The notes beneath the pieces were generated by a model. The model had not been told where the DNA came from, searched no databases, and worked only from the letters and a program-made list of their open reading frames with translations. A DNA stretch of 64,000 bases from Furfurilactobacillus milii (GTDB taxonomy: Bacteria; Bacillota; Bacilli; Lactobacillales; Lactobacillaceae): the NCBI RefSeq assembly GCF_009864005.1, contig NZ_WEZQ01000014.1, forward strand, positions 62,001 to 126,000. The letters are read 5' to 3'. Below are positions 7,664-16,448 of this stretch, piece by piece. The position numbers and the translations under genes were made by a program. Every line of letters starts with the position of its first letter. Within the stretch, counting starts at the first letter, position 1.

Positions 7664-9191
7664 TGTAAATCGCGAGTTGCCAGATGATGTTATGGCAGCC
7701 TTAGACTACAAGCCATATGAAACAACTAATATCGGTAACCCAGATATTCAACGGGTTGCGCCTTCTGTTCACGTTCAAACGGGTGACGACAAGTTAGTTG
7801 ACTCCATCGAAGACGTTGTTAAAGCAACGGTTAAAGATGGCATGACCATTTCATTCCATCACCACTTCCGTAACGGTGACTTTGTGTTTAACAAGGTGAT
7901 GCGGGTTATCATCGATGCTGGTATTAAGAATCTAACATTGGCACCATCTTCACTGACTGGTGTTATGAACGACATGGTTATTGAAGCCATCAAGGCTGGT
8001 ACGGTAACCAACATCACGAGTTCGGGGATGCGTGGTTCACTAGGTGACTTCGTATCACACGGTAACTTGAAGAACCCAGTTATCTTCCGTTCACACGGTG
8101 ATCGTGCCCGTGCCATTGAACATGGTGACATTAAAATTGATGTTGCCTTCCTTGGTGTGCCAAACGCCGACAAGCTAGGTAATGCCAACGGGATGGACGG
8201 TAAAGCTGTCTTTGGTTCATTAGGCTACGCTTTGATGGACGCACAGTATGCTAACAAAGTGGTGCTGTTAACGGATAACTTGATGCCATACCCGAACACG
8301 CCTGCTTCAATCAAACAGACACAAGTTGACTACGTGGTTCAAGTGGACCAAGTAGGTGACCCAGACAAAATTGGTTCTGGAGCAACTCGTTTCACCAAAG
8401 ATCCTAAGGAATTGAAGATTGCGTCAACAGTTAATGATGTGATCGTTAACTCCCCATACTTTAAAGATGGCTTCTCATTCCAGACTGGTTCTGGTGGTGC
8501 TGCCTTGGCAGTTACCCGTTACCTGCGTCAGGCTATGATTGACAACAAGATCAAGGCCTCGTTTGCTTTAGGTGGCATCACCAAGCCAACGACAGACCTG
8601 TTAAAAGAAGGTTTGATTGACCGCGTGATGGATGTGCAGGACTTTGATAAGGGTGCTGCTGATTCCATGCACACCAACCCTAAACAACAGGAAATCGACG
8701 CTTCGTGGTATGCCGATCCTGATAACAAGGGTGCAATGGTTGATCAACTGGATGTTGTTATCCTGAGTGCTTTGGAAATTGACACGAAGTTCAACGTTAA
8801 CGTTATGACTGGTTCAGATGGTGTCATCCGTGGTGCCGTTGGTGGACACCAAGATGCCGCTACTGCTAAACTGACGATTATCTCTGCACCGTTAGTTCGT
8901 GGCCGAATTGCAACGGTTGTGCCAGATGTTACGACAGTTGTTACGCCTGGTGACTCCATTGATGTTCTGGTTACCGAATACGGTATCGCCATCAACCCTA
9001 AGCGTAAGGACCTACAAGAATCATTAGGTCATTTAGCTGGTGTGCCAGTGTACACAATCGATGAATTACAAAAGATGGCCGCTGCCAAAGTCGGCACGCC
9101 CAAACCACTTGAATTTACCGACCGCACAGTTGCCCTCGTGGAATACCGCGATGGTAGTGTGATTGACGCGATTCATGAGGTAAAAGATTAG
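7653..9191 (+). CDS. citF: Citrate lyase alpha subunit (citrate:acetyl-ACP transferase)
   Basis: CitF exchanges acetyl for citryl on the acyl carrier subunit. About 512 residues, as usual, with CoA-transferase family features ([16 protein letters not shown]; glycine-rich [28 protein letters not shown]). Start: a TTG at 7653 lies nine bases after GGAGGG; the ATG at 7635 precedes that ribosome site and cannot use it. TTG initiation would also place the start inside the end of citE (11-base overlap), in line with the rest of the operon. A long structured terminator follows. Confidence 0.92.
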   Translation: MKNNVNRELPDDVMAALDYKPYETTNIGNPDIQRVAPSVHVQTGDDKLVDSIEDVVKATVKDGMTISFHHHFRNGDFVFNKVMRVIIDAGIKNLTLAPSSLTGVMNDMVIEAIKAGTVTNITSSGMRGSLGDFVSHGNLKNPVIFRSHGDRARAIEHGDIKIDVAFLGVPNADKLGNANGMDGKAVFGSLGYALMDAQYANKVVLLTDNLMPYPNTPASIKQTQVDYVVQVDQVGDPDKIGSGATRFTKDPKELKIASTVNDVIVNSPYFKDGFSFQTGSGGAALAVTRYLRQAMIDNKIKASFALGGITKPTTDLLKEGLIDRVMDVQDFDKGAADSMHTNPKQQEIDASWYADPDNKGAMVDQLDVVILSALEIDTKFNVNVMTGSDGVIRGAVGGHQDAATAKLTIISAPLVRGRIATVVPDVTTVVTPGDSIDVLVTEYGIAINPKRKDLQESLGHLAGVPVYTIDELQKMAAAKVGTPKPLEFTDRTVALVEYRDGSVIDAIHEVKD

Positions 9192-9192
9192 A

Positions 9193-9307
9193 GCGTGAAC
9201 ACCCCGGTTTAGAGCCGAGCAATAACATAAAACAAGCGTTGTAAAGGTGAACTTTCCTTTGCAGCGCTTGTTTTGAGTTATGCACAAGGCTCGTGGGGTG
9301 TGAACGC
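9193..9307 (+). terminator. Three-tier long hairpin with intrinsic terminator after citF
   Basis: The core is a terminator: CAAGCGTTGTAAAGG (9233-9247) pairs with CCTTTGCAGCGCTTG (9256-9270), then TTTT. Pairing continues outward through ATAAC/GTTAT, then CGAGC/GCTCG, then GCGTGAACACCCC (9193-9205) with GGGGTGTGAACGC (9295-9307). In the outermost helix the two GA dinucleotides face each other as a tandem G-A mismatch. The whole 115-base region can fold into one extended stem, more than a simple terminator needs. The rest of the 306-base gap to the next gene carries only a likely promoter for that gene (TTGAGA near 9436). Confidence 0.75.
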
Positions 9308-9497
9308 GTTTTGGCTATGTAACAGTGCAAACTACTATTTTGGATCAGTTTTGCCGAGTTGATACCTAAATTTTTCACGAAACTGTGTACAAAATCGCAT
9401 TTTCCTACCAGCCATGCGAAATGGCTAACCGACATTTGAGAAGTATGGTAGTCTTTAGATATTGTGATTAACATTCAACGGAAGGGGCGCAAACGAC

Positions 9498-10388
9498 GTG
9501 AACACGCGCGACTTGGCCTATTTTTCATCATTAGTAGAATTGAGAAACTTTACGGTGGTTGCTAGCCGTTTTAACGTGAGTCAGCCGACCATTACGGTGG
9601 CGATTCAGCGACTGGAAAATGAGTTTGGCGCGCCGTTGGTTCAACGTGATCGTGCCCATAATAAACTGACTATTACGCGCGCAGGGATTTTACTGTATCA
9701 GCGTGCTCAACGCATCTTAAAGGACTTAGACCTAGCGCACAGTGAGGTATCTCGTGCCAATCAATCGACCATTCAGTTTGGTATGCCACCAATTATCGGC
9801 ACGATGTGGTTTCCGTTAATTGCAGGCCAGCTGTTTTCAAAGGGGCTGCTAAATTACACTCAAACGTTGGAAGTTGGTTCTGATCAGTTGTTGAAGGAGT
9901 TAGAGTCCGGCAACATTGACGTTGCATTGCTTGGATCGGTTCGCCCACTTCACGAGGAAAATCTCGATATTACATTGTTGGCATCGCACCCATTTAAAGC
10001 AGTTGTCAGCAAGGAACATCCGTTGGCAGACGCTGGACATATTTCGTTTGAACAACTGGCACGGGATAATTTTATTACGATGACTGGGAAGTTTGTTCAC
10101 CCACAAGCGTTGAAGGCCTACAGTGAATATGCTGGTTTCAAACCGAATGTCATTTATAGCACGCCAACATTGTCGTTAATTAAAGGGTTGGTTAGAGCTA
10201 ATTTAGGTGTTAGTTTACTGGTTGACGATGCGGTTCAACCTAGCGACGATGTGGTTGCGTTGACATTGGACGACCCATTACCTGAGCGGTTTAACATGTC
10301 GCTAGTCGTGCGGAAGGCGTTTTTGCCGAACAAGATTCAGCAAGAATTCATCAGCACACTGTTCGCGCTCAAACAAACGGTGGCGTAG
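9498..10388 (+). CDS. LysR-family regulator, MleR-like
   Basis: A 296-residue LysR protein. The N-terminal winged helix (AYFSSLVELRNFTVVASRF, then VSQPTITVAIQRLE) is followed by a periplasmic-binding-protein-like effector domain. The N-terminus starting MNTRDL and the helix with QPTIT resemble MleR, the regulator of the malolactic operon in lactic acid bacteria; no malolactic enzyme or malate permease is in the window, so the target is uncertain. It follows the citrate operon on the same strand but has its own region and a GTG start (9498) with AAGGGG upstream. It could serve citrate or another C4/C6 acid function. Confidence 0.75.
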   Translation: MNTRDLAYFSSLVELRNFTVVASRFNVSQPTITVAIQRLENEFGAPLVQRDRAHNKLTITRAGILLYQRAQRILKDLDLAHSEVSRANQSTIQFGMPPIIGTMWFPLIAGQLFSKGLLNYTQTLEVGSDQLLKELESGNIDVALLGSVRPLHEENLDITLLASHPFKAVVSKEHPLADAGHISFEQLARDNFITMTGKFVHPQALKAYSEYAGFKPNVIYSTPTLSLIKGLVRANLGVSLLVDDAVQPSDDVVALTLDDPLPERFNMSLVVRKAFLPNKIQQEFISTLFALKQTVA

Positions 10389-10405
10389 AGGTCTAACAGC
10401 TTAAA

Positions 10406-10599
10406 TGCCGCCTGCGGTTGTCAACATTGGAACACCGCCGCGGGACCGGTTTGAGCCTCCTGAGAAACCGGAGTCTCGCACCTCGTCGTAAAGCTTCGTG
10501 ACCCCCTCGAATCTTTACGACCGTCCGTAACCTAAATTCGGAAAATCGCCGAATTAACGTTACTTTCACGACTTGGTTCCAATGTTGACGCCCTCCGAC
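10406..10599 (+). repeat. Structured interspersed repeat, copy A1
   Basis: One of seven copies of a multi-helix repeat in this window. Outer helix P1 is 14 perfect pairs (GTCAACATTGGAAC 10420-10433 with GTTCCAATGTTGAC 10576-10589). Inside are P2 (CCGGTTT/AAACCGG), P3 (GTCGTAAAG 10485-10493 with CTTTACGAC 10513-10521) and P4 (GTAAC..AATTCGG with CCGAATT..GTTAC, 10527-10563). Conserved single-strand segments include GGGACCGG, CACCTCG and CCGTCCGT. It lies after the LysR gene and is followed 13 bases later by a strong terminator; copy B1, inverted, lies beyond it. Confidence 0.88.
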
Positions 10600-10611
10600 T
10601 ATAAAGAACTT

Positions 10612-10655
10612 AATTGGCTACTGAACATTTATGCATGTTCAGTAGCCAATTTTGT
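10612..10655 (+). terminator. Intrinsic terminator between inverted repeats A1 and B1
   Basis: AATTGGCTACTGAACAT pairs perfectly with ATGTTCAGTAGCCAATT (17 pairs) over a 6-base loop, followed by TTTTG. It sits between the two convergent copies of the structured repeat, in the same relative place as the hairpins at 39301 and 43721, which have unrelated sequences. Confidence 0.9.
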
Positions 10656-10675
10656 ATAATTTACCTGTTATACGA

Positions 10676-10855
10676 GTGAAGCGGACCAGAGACAGAGTTC
10701 CCTGTCGACAACACTTATGGCTTGGTTTGGGGCCATTTAGTGTTGTGGGACGAATTCTGAGACGGTTTTTGGCTCAGAATCGAGGTTGAAAACCGCGTTT
10801 TTTGCGGGTTGAGACTTGGTCCTCACGGAACGGCGTCTCTGGTCTGCGAAACGGC
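10676..10855 (-). repeat. Structured interspersed repeat, copy B1 (inverted)
   Basis: Same family as A1, in opposite orientation. On the plus strand: outer helix GCGGACCAGAGAC (10681-10693) with GTCTCTGGTCTGC (10835-10847); GTTCC/GGAAC; ACAACACT (10708-10715) with AGTGTTGT (10739-10746) extended by ATGGC/GCCAT; ATTCTGAG/CTCAGAAT; ACCGC/GCGGGT. The conserved tail TTGAGAC..GGTCC..ACGGAACGGCG is the reverse complement of the GGGACCGG region of A copies. It lies between the shared terminator and the terminator of the reductase gene. Confidence 0.85.
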
Positions 10856-10889
10856 ATTACATTGTTAATATACTAGCCAGTAATAAATC

Positions 10890-10938
10890 GAAACCGTCGC
10901 AACACTCTTTTTATCCGAGTATTGCGGCGGTCTTTTAG
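10890..10938. terminator. Terminator hairpin between repeat B1 and the FAD/FMN reductase gene
   Basis: ACCGTCGCAACACTC pairs with GAGTATTGCGGCGGT (two G-U pairs) followed by CTTTT on the plus strand. It lies 17 bases beyond the stop of the minus-strand reductase and most likely ends that transcript, though the T-run is better in the plus direction. Confidence 0.7.
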
Positions 10939-10954
10939 ACTAAAAATCGAAAAA

Positions 10955-12805
10955 TTAATGAGTTACTTTTGAAAGCGCATCCTTTACGGCGTCTTTAATA
11001 GCGCGGCTAGATACTGATGCACCCGAAACAGCATCAACATCATAGGTGTTGTTAGCGACCATGCGTTTAGGCAAAACCTTCACAGCCTCGCCGCCAACTT
11101 CACCGGTTTCGCTTTGTTGAACGACTTCAACATTCTGTAAGCGATCACTATTATAAGTGATGCGAACGACGACCTTGCCACCGATACCGGTTGCACTGCT
11201 ACCAAGATATTGGTGGGCGCCGACTTTGATATCTTGAGGCGTTTCGTCAGCGACTAGGTCGTTACTGCCAGTTAATGTGGGTTTACTTTCGGTTTGGCTA
11301 GCACTAGTAGAAGCATCAGTTGCGGATGCAGTTGTTGTATCGCTGCTATCAGATTTAGGTTTAGCCGCATTTTCACCGGCAATTTTACCGAAAATCAAAC
11401 ATTCAGCAAGGTTTCCGCCGCCTTGATACTGGTTAGCTGAAATGCCACCCAGTTCACCAGCACCGTACAAATGAGGAATTGGTTGCTGATTGGCGTCCAA
11501 AATCTCAGCATTGACATTACGACGTGGACCGCCTTGTGTATTTAACACGTCATGAGTTAGTTCAATAGCGTAGTAGGGGCCGTCATTAAATGTTCGCATG
11601 GTTTTAGGATCACGGTTGAATGAATAATCTCTGCCCTGTTTGGCAAACGTATTAAAGTCATTGATGGTCGCGGATAAGATTTCAGGGTCAGCATTGATCT
11701 TATCTGCTAAGTCCGCTACGGAATCTGCGCTTACGAGGTCGTCTAAAAATTCAGGGTATGGCAGCTTCTCTGCATCTTTAAATTGATCATACTGAGCTTG
11801 GTCAAAGACCAGGTGCGGGTGGACGTTGGTCCGTGGAATTCGCCATGTGCCGTGGTCATAAATGTGGCCGTGACGGTTCGGTTCATCTTCTTTAAAGTAA
11901 CGGCTACCATCATCTGCAACAGTAATAATACTACCGGAAAACATGCTGTCACCGGGTGTAAGCAACAATCGAGCCCGTTCGCCTTGTTTAGGTTTGAATG
12001 CCATACCGCTGAGAAAACCAAGTGCTTCGTAATTATTCATATGCCACATATCGGCACCGACTTCCTCAGCCATACGTAAGCCGTCACCACGGTTGTACAA
12101 AGTACCTAGCACGCCAAGATGACTGGCACCTAAGTAGTCTTGAATATCTTTTTGACTGTTTTCAAAACCGCCAACAGCTAGTACGACACCATTCTTGGCT
12201 TGAATATTGTATGTGTGCCCTTGACGTTTGATTTGTGCTCCTGTGACAATTTTGGTTTCTGGATCTTGCAACAAATGCAATGCTGGTGACTCAAGCCAAA
12301 CATCGATTTTATCAGCGCGGTCCATAACTTTTTGGCGTAAAATTTGCCAAAGCGCGGCGTCAAACATGCCTTTATGAACTGTTGTGAAATCGTATGAATG
12401 GACACCTTCATATTCCGGGTATTCAAACACTGCTTTATCCAAAGGCAATGGTGCAATCTTTGCCAAATCTTTCTTAGCACTGATTGGTTCAACGCCGAGG
12501 TATTTGCGGACATAGTCACGCATATGGACCATACCGTCGACGTAAGTATCAATCATATCTTCATCAAGTTTCATCGGTGCCGTCAATGCTTTGTAGTATT
12601 TTTTAGCTCCGTCAAAATCATCGCCAGTACCAAGAAGTTGGGCAGAATAACGGGTGTTACCACCTTCATGTCCGTTTGGAGCGGCGTCGGTTAGCAAAAC
12701 TCTGGCACCAGCATCGGCTGCAAAACGTGCGGCAGTGGCGCCTGCACCGCCAAATCCGAGAACAATCGCGTCATATGTGGCATCCCATGAAGTTGCGTTA
12801 GTCAT
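10955..12805 (-). CDS. FAD-binding fumarate-reductase-like flavoprotein with C-terminal FMN-binding domain
   Basis: About 616 residues. Residues 1-490 are a FAD_binding_2/fumarate reductase core (AIVLGFGGAGATAARFAADAG; GVVLAVGGFENS; LYGAGELGGISANQYQGGGN). A Ser/Thr-rich linker near 495-530 leads to a C-terminal FMN_bind domain with the attachment motif DAVSGASVSS, where ApbE-type transferases link FMN to Ser/Thr. No signal peptide, so cytoplasmic. Such proteins reduce the C=C bond of fumarate, urocanate or hydroxycinnamates. The usual second substrate Arg in the last motif is replaced by NQYQGGGNL, so the substrate need not be fumarate. ATG 12805 follows AAAGGA; the frame stays open to 12853. 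Divergent from a LysR regulator. Confidence 0.85.
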   Translation of the reverse strand: MTNATSWDATYDAIVLGFGGAGATAARFAADAGARVLLTDAAPNGHEGGNTRYSAQLLGTGDDFDGAKKYYKALTAPMKLDEDMIDTYVDGMVHMRDYVRKYLGVEPISAKKDLAKIAPLPLDKAVFEYPEYEGVHSYDFTTVHKGMFDAALWQILRQKVMDRADKIDVWLESPALHLLQDPETKIVTGAQIKRQGHTYNIQAKNGVVLAVGGFENSQKDIQDYLGASHLGVLGTLYNRGDGLRMAEEVGADMWHMNNYEALGFLSGMAFKPKQGERARLLLTPGDSMFSGSIITVADDGSRYFKEDEPNRHGHIYDHGTWRIPRTNVHPHLVFDQAQYDQFKDAEKLPYPEFLDDLVSADSVADLADKINADPEILSATINDFNTFAKQGRDYSFNRDPKTMRTFNDGPYYAIELTHDVLNTQGGPRRNVNAEILDANQQPIPHLYGAGELGGISANQYQGGGNLAECLIFGKIAGENAAKPKSDSSDTTTASATDASTSASQTESKPTLTGSNDLVADETPQDIKVGAHQYLGSSATGIGGKVVVRITYNSDRLQNVEVVQQSETGEVGGEAVKVLPKRMVANNTYDVDAVSGASVSSRAIKDAVKDALSKVTH

Positions 12806-12854
12806 CAATGTCATCCTTTCAAATCCTTGTGCAGTTATTAACAATAACCACATT

Positions 12855-12870
12855 ATGTAACCGATAACAT
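12855..12870. promoter_or_regulatory. Candidate LysR-type operator
   Basis: ATGTAACCGATAACAT has inverted ATGT/ACAT ends and the T-N11-A spacing of LysR boxes. It lies between the divergent reductase and LysR genes, where the LysR protein would control both. No binding data; pattern only. Confidence 0.4.
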
Positions 12871-12974
12871 TGAAAGTGAAATGCTAAAATCAGACGTGGG
12901 CTATTACAAAACGGTAATGATTTAGTACTTATCATGATAAAATAAACGAAACACAGTCATGAAAGTGAGCAACG

Positions 12975-13901
12975 ATGAAGAAACGATTGGTTGATTTTTT
13001 AGCGGCAGTTAACCGGTATGACACAATGACGGCGATTGCTCAAGGACTATACATGAGCCAGCCGTACGTCAGCCGACAGATTGGTGAGGCTGAAAAAGAG
13101 TATGGCGTTCAGTTAGTTGATCGAACATTGCCGATTCATTTAACGTATGCTGGTGAGCGATTGCTGTCGTATTTGCAACAGGAACAACAGTTACATCGAG
13201 CGATGGATACTGAAATGGAAAGCTTAGGAAGGTTTGAGTATGGTTCACTCTCTTTGGGTATCAATCAACCTTTAGCGGCCAGTTGGTTTGCCGAGCTACT
13301 TCCCGAGTTTTACAAACGGTTTCCACAGATGCACTTATCTATTCAGGAAGTTACCACTTCGCGCGCAGAGAATATGTTGCCAGATGGGCAGTTGGACATG
13401 TTTATCGGCAAGACGGTTTATCAGCCACGAGTGGTGACGAAACCATTAGGCATCATGAAATTGGCACTACTGGTGCCGGCTACGTCACGGCTTTATCGCA
13501 AGGACAGGTTCTGGCGACAGGCCACTGCAGAGACGATTAGCCGACTAAATGGTGAAAATTTCATTCGTATTGGTGGTGAATCACGGTTTCAAGAACTAGT
13601 AGACCATGCTTTTCGCGACAACGGCATCCATATTAACAATCGAATGGAGGTCAGTGACTCGCGGATTGCCTTCAGTTTGGCATTAAAACAATTAGGGGCC
13701 GTTATCGTTAATGTGAATAGTGCCAAGAAATTATCAACAGATCTGCCCATTAACGTGTTTGAGTTTTCACCGGAAATGATGAGTTTAGATTTCAGCGTCG
13801 CCTATCGAAAAGCATTAGTACCATCAGAACCGTTAAAATTCCTGATTCAAACGTGCGTTAAGAAGGCTGATGTATTGATGAAGCAAGGATACGAGCTCTA
13901 A
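12975..13901 (+). CDS. LysR-family regulator, divergent from the FAD/FMN reductase
   Basis: A 308-residue LysR protein: N-terminal HTH (FLAAVNRYDTMTAIAQGLYM, then SQPYVSRQIGEAEKEYG) and a co-inducer domain (SLSLGINQPLAASWF). Its position, divergent from the reductase with about 170 bases between starts, suggests it senses the reductase substrate. Its last four bases overlap the end of the convergent LysR gene (13898-13901), an unusual tail-to-tail overlap of two regulators with no room for a terminator. Confidence 0.88.
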   Translation: MKKRLVDFLAAVNRYDTMTAIAQGLYMSQPYVSRQIGEAEKEYGVQLVDRTLPIHLTYAGERLLSYLQQEQQLHRAMDTEMESLGRFEYGSLSLGINQPLAASWFAELLPEFYKRFPQMHLSIQEVTTSRAENMLPDGQLDMFIGKTVYQPRVVTKPLGIMKLALLVPATSRLYRKDRFWRQATAETISRLNGENFIRIGGESRFQELVDHAFRDNGIHINNRMEVSDSRIAFSLALKQLGAVIVNVNSAKKLSTDLPINVFEFSPEMMSLDFSVAYRKALVPSEPLKFLIQTCVKKADVLMKQGYEL

Positions 13902-14803
13902 TGTTGCGGCTGCGACTTGATAGCACTTTGGATATAGTGCAATAGTTGCTGAACAGCGGCACTATGGCGATCAGCATCGTAAACAAATTGTAGGTGACTT
14001 GTAATAGGCGTCGTTAGTGGCCGCATCACTAGCTGGTCCGTCATAAAGGGGCGCACGGATTCTTTGAACAGTAGCGTGCATTGTTGGGAGTTGGCGACAA
14101 CGCTTAAAATAGTTTCAATATGAGTACTTTCAAAATGAATCGACGGGGTGAAACCAGCTGCCTGACATAATTTAATAAGGGTTTCATAAACACCGGAACC
14201 CTGGGGAAGTGACGTGAACGCATTGTCGGCTAAGTCGGCAGGCGCAATCGTCGCTTTTTTTGCGAGGGGATGGTTCGCCGGCAGCACGACCACTAACTCG
14301 TCGTCGAGTAGATTGACCTGACTTAAGTGATGATGCTGAAGGTAGGTCGTATTTAAATCACGAATAATGATGGCATCCAGTAATTGTGATTGTAGTGCTG
14401 AAACAATGCGCTGTCCCTCCGTTTCCTGAAGTTGGACACTGACGTTCGGATAATCTTGCATAAAATTGGTCAAGGCTTGCATGAGCCCATATTGAGACAT
14501 GATCGGGACACTACCGATGCGAATGCTGCCGCGTCGCAAGTCTTCAACTGTAGTGACTGCCTCACGCATTTCATTGTACTGACTGAGCAGCTGCTGAGCG
14601 TAGCGGTAAAAAGTTTCGCCACTTTCCGTGATTTGAAGGCTCCGCCGATTGGTCGTGCTAATCAATTCTGCATCGACTTCCTGTTGGATACCTTTCAAAC
14701 GTTTGGAGAGAGCCGACTGGGTCATTTGCAAACTGACAGCAGCGTTAGACACACTTTGGGTTTCGTAAGTGGCGATAAAGGCCCTTAGATCATCGATTGT
14801 CAT
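13898..14803 (-). CDS. LysR-family regulator of the gallate decarboxylase operon
   Basis: A 301-residue LysR protein: HTH at residues 1-60 (SNAAVSLQMTQSALSKRLKG) and a typical effector domain (GSIRIGSVPIMSQYG; ELVVVLPANHPLAKK; FTSLPQGSGVYETL). It is divergent from lpdC, and a comparable LysR gene accompanies lpdC in L. plantarum, so it is very likely the phenolic-acid-responsive activator of lpdCBD. GAGG sits eight bases before its ATG. The inverted repeat at 14818-14834 lies directly upstream of its own start. Confidence 0.85.
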   Translation of the reverse strand: MTIDDLRAFIATYETQSVSNAAVSLQMTQSALSKRLKGIQQEVDAELISTTNRRSLQITESGETFYRYAQQLLSQYNEMREAVTTVEDLRRGSIRIGSVPIMSQYGLMQALTNFMQDYPNVSVQLQETEGQRIVSALQSQLLDAIIIRDLNTTYLQHHHLSQVNLLDDELVVVLPANHPLAKKATIAPADLADNAFTSLPQGSGVYETLIKLCQAAGFTPSIHFESTHIETILSVVANSQQCTLLFKESVRPFMTDQLVMRPLTTPITSHLQFVYDADRHSAAVQQLLHYIQSAIKSQPQH

Positions 14804-14817
14804 GTCATCCTCTTTTC

Positions 14818-14834
14818 TATTCCATTTAGGAATA
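14818..14834. promoter_or_regulatory. Inverted repeat, candidate LysR operator upstream of lpdC
   Basis: TATTCCATTTAGGAATA has perfect 6-base arms around a 5-base centre, in the 125-base interval between the divergent LysR gene and lpdC. Position and symmetry fit a LysR autoregulatory or recognition site. Confidence 0.5.
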
Positions 14835-14928
14835 ACAATACAACAAACGCGATTTGTTCACAACGTGTTTCCAACGTAAGCTAATCATTGTAAAGCAAGG
14901 TTGAAACGTGCGAAGGGAGCGATCGTAA

Positions 14929-16403
14929 TGGCAAACGAACCATATGATTTGAGAAAAGTATTAGACGAACTAAAAAAAGAGCCAGGTCAGTATCATGAAA
15001 CAGATGAACCAGTTGATCCTAACGCAGAGTTGTCTGGTGTCTATCGGTATATTGGCGCAGGTGGCACCGTGATGCGACCGACTCAAGAAGGTCCAGCAAT
15101 GATGTTCAACAACGTCAAGGGATTCGCAGATACGCGAGTTCTAATTGGACTGCTTGCCAGTCGCAAACGGACTGGATTGATGTTTCATCACGATTATCAA
15201 ACATTGGGTCAATTTTTGAACGATTCAGTCGAGAACCCTGTGGCACCAGTTATGGTGAATGAAAATCAGGCGCCGGCCCATGAGGTGATTCATCGGTCAG
15301 ACGAGGACGGTTTTGATATTCGTAAGCTAATTGCCGCCCCGACAAACACCGAGTACGATGCCGGACCATACATCACGATGGGACTCGTTTACGGTTCAAA
15401 CATGGATAAGACCATGAGTGACGTTACGATTCACCGGATGGTATTAGAGGATGAAGACACTATTGGTATTTTCATTATGCCTGGTGGCCGGCACATTGGG
15501 GCGTTTGCAGATGAATATGAAAAAGCTAACAAGCCGATGCCGGTCACCATTAACATCGGATTGGACCCGGCAATTACATTAGGGGCAACGTTTGAGCCAC
15601 CGACCACGCCACTTGGCTATAACGAACTGGGCGTGGCGGGAGCGATTCGCCAGGAACCAGTTCAGTTAGTTGATGGCGTCAGTGTTGATGAAAAGGCGAT
15701 TGCGCGTTCTGAATTCACGATCGAAGGCTACATCATGCCAAACGAACGGATGCAGGAGGATATTAATACCCATACTGGTAAAGCGATGCCTGAATTTCCT
15801 GGTTATGACGGGGATGCCAATCCTGCGGTGCAGGTCATCCAGGTTAAAGCGGTGACTCATCGTAAGGACCACCCAATTATGCAAACGGTTATTGGCCCAA
15901 GCGAAGAACATGTGAACTTGGCAGGTGTGCCAACAGAGGCCAGCATTTTATCGCTGACTAATCGTGCGATTCCGGGGAAAGTCTTGAACGTTTATAATCC
16001 CCCTGCAGGTGGCGGTAAGTTGATGACAATCATGCAGATTCACAAAGATAATGAAGCTGATGAAGGGATTCAACGACAGGCAGCCTTACTCGCATTTTCT
16101 GCGTTTAAAGAATTGAAGACGGTTATTTTAGTTGATGAAGATGTTGATATCTTTGATATGAACGATGTGATTTGGACTTTGAACACGCGTTTTCAGGCCG
16201 ACCAGGATATTGTTGTGTTACCGGGAATGCGTAATCATCCACTTGATCCATCCGAACGGCCACAGTTTGATCCGAAGTCTATTCGTATCACGGGGATGTC
16301 CTCCAAGATGATTTTGGACGGAACAGTGCCGTACGATATGAAAGATCAGTTTGTTCGAGCTCAATTTAAAGAAGTCAAAGATTGGCAGAAGTACTTGAAG
16401 TAA
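14929..16403 (+). CDS. lpdC: Gallate (protocatechuate) decarboxylase, UbiD-type catalytic subunit
   Basis: A 490-residue UbiD-family enzyme, the length of L. plantarum LpdC and very close to it as I recall that sequence (ELSGVYRYIGAGGTVMRPTQ; IMPGGRHIGAFADEYEKANK; HTGKAMPEFPGYDGDANPA). UbiD enzymes use prenylated FMN to decarboxylate aromatic acids; LpdC turns gallate to pyrogallol and protocatechuate to catechol. Start ATG 14929 (MANEPYDLRKVLDE) after GGGAGCG; upstream in-frame codons from 14901 are unlikely to be translated. First gene of lpdCBD, divergent from its likely LysR activator. Confidence 0.93.
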
Positions 16404-16448
16404 TTACTAACGATCAACAGAGGTTGCAAACGACAGAAGGAGGCAAAA

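Noticed and set aside
9066-9474. Minus-strand frames of 73 and 119 codons across the end of citF and the following gap
   Set aside because: They overlap citF and the long hairpin, with no ribosome site or plausible protein features.
10406-10855. Structured repeats first considered as two unrelated element types A and B
   Set aside because: Reverse-complement comparison shows one family in opposite orientations (shared GGGACCGG, CCTCG and GGACG segments and the same helix order).
11783-12694. Several plus-strand frames of 70-100 codons opposite the FAD/FMN reductase
   Set aside because: Antisense shadows of a clearly coding gene, without ribosome sites.
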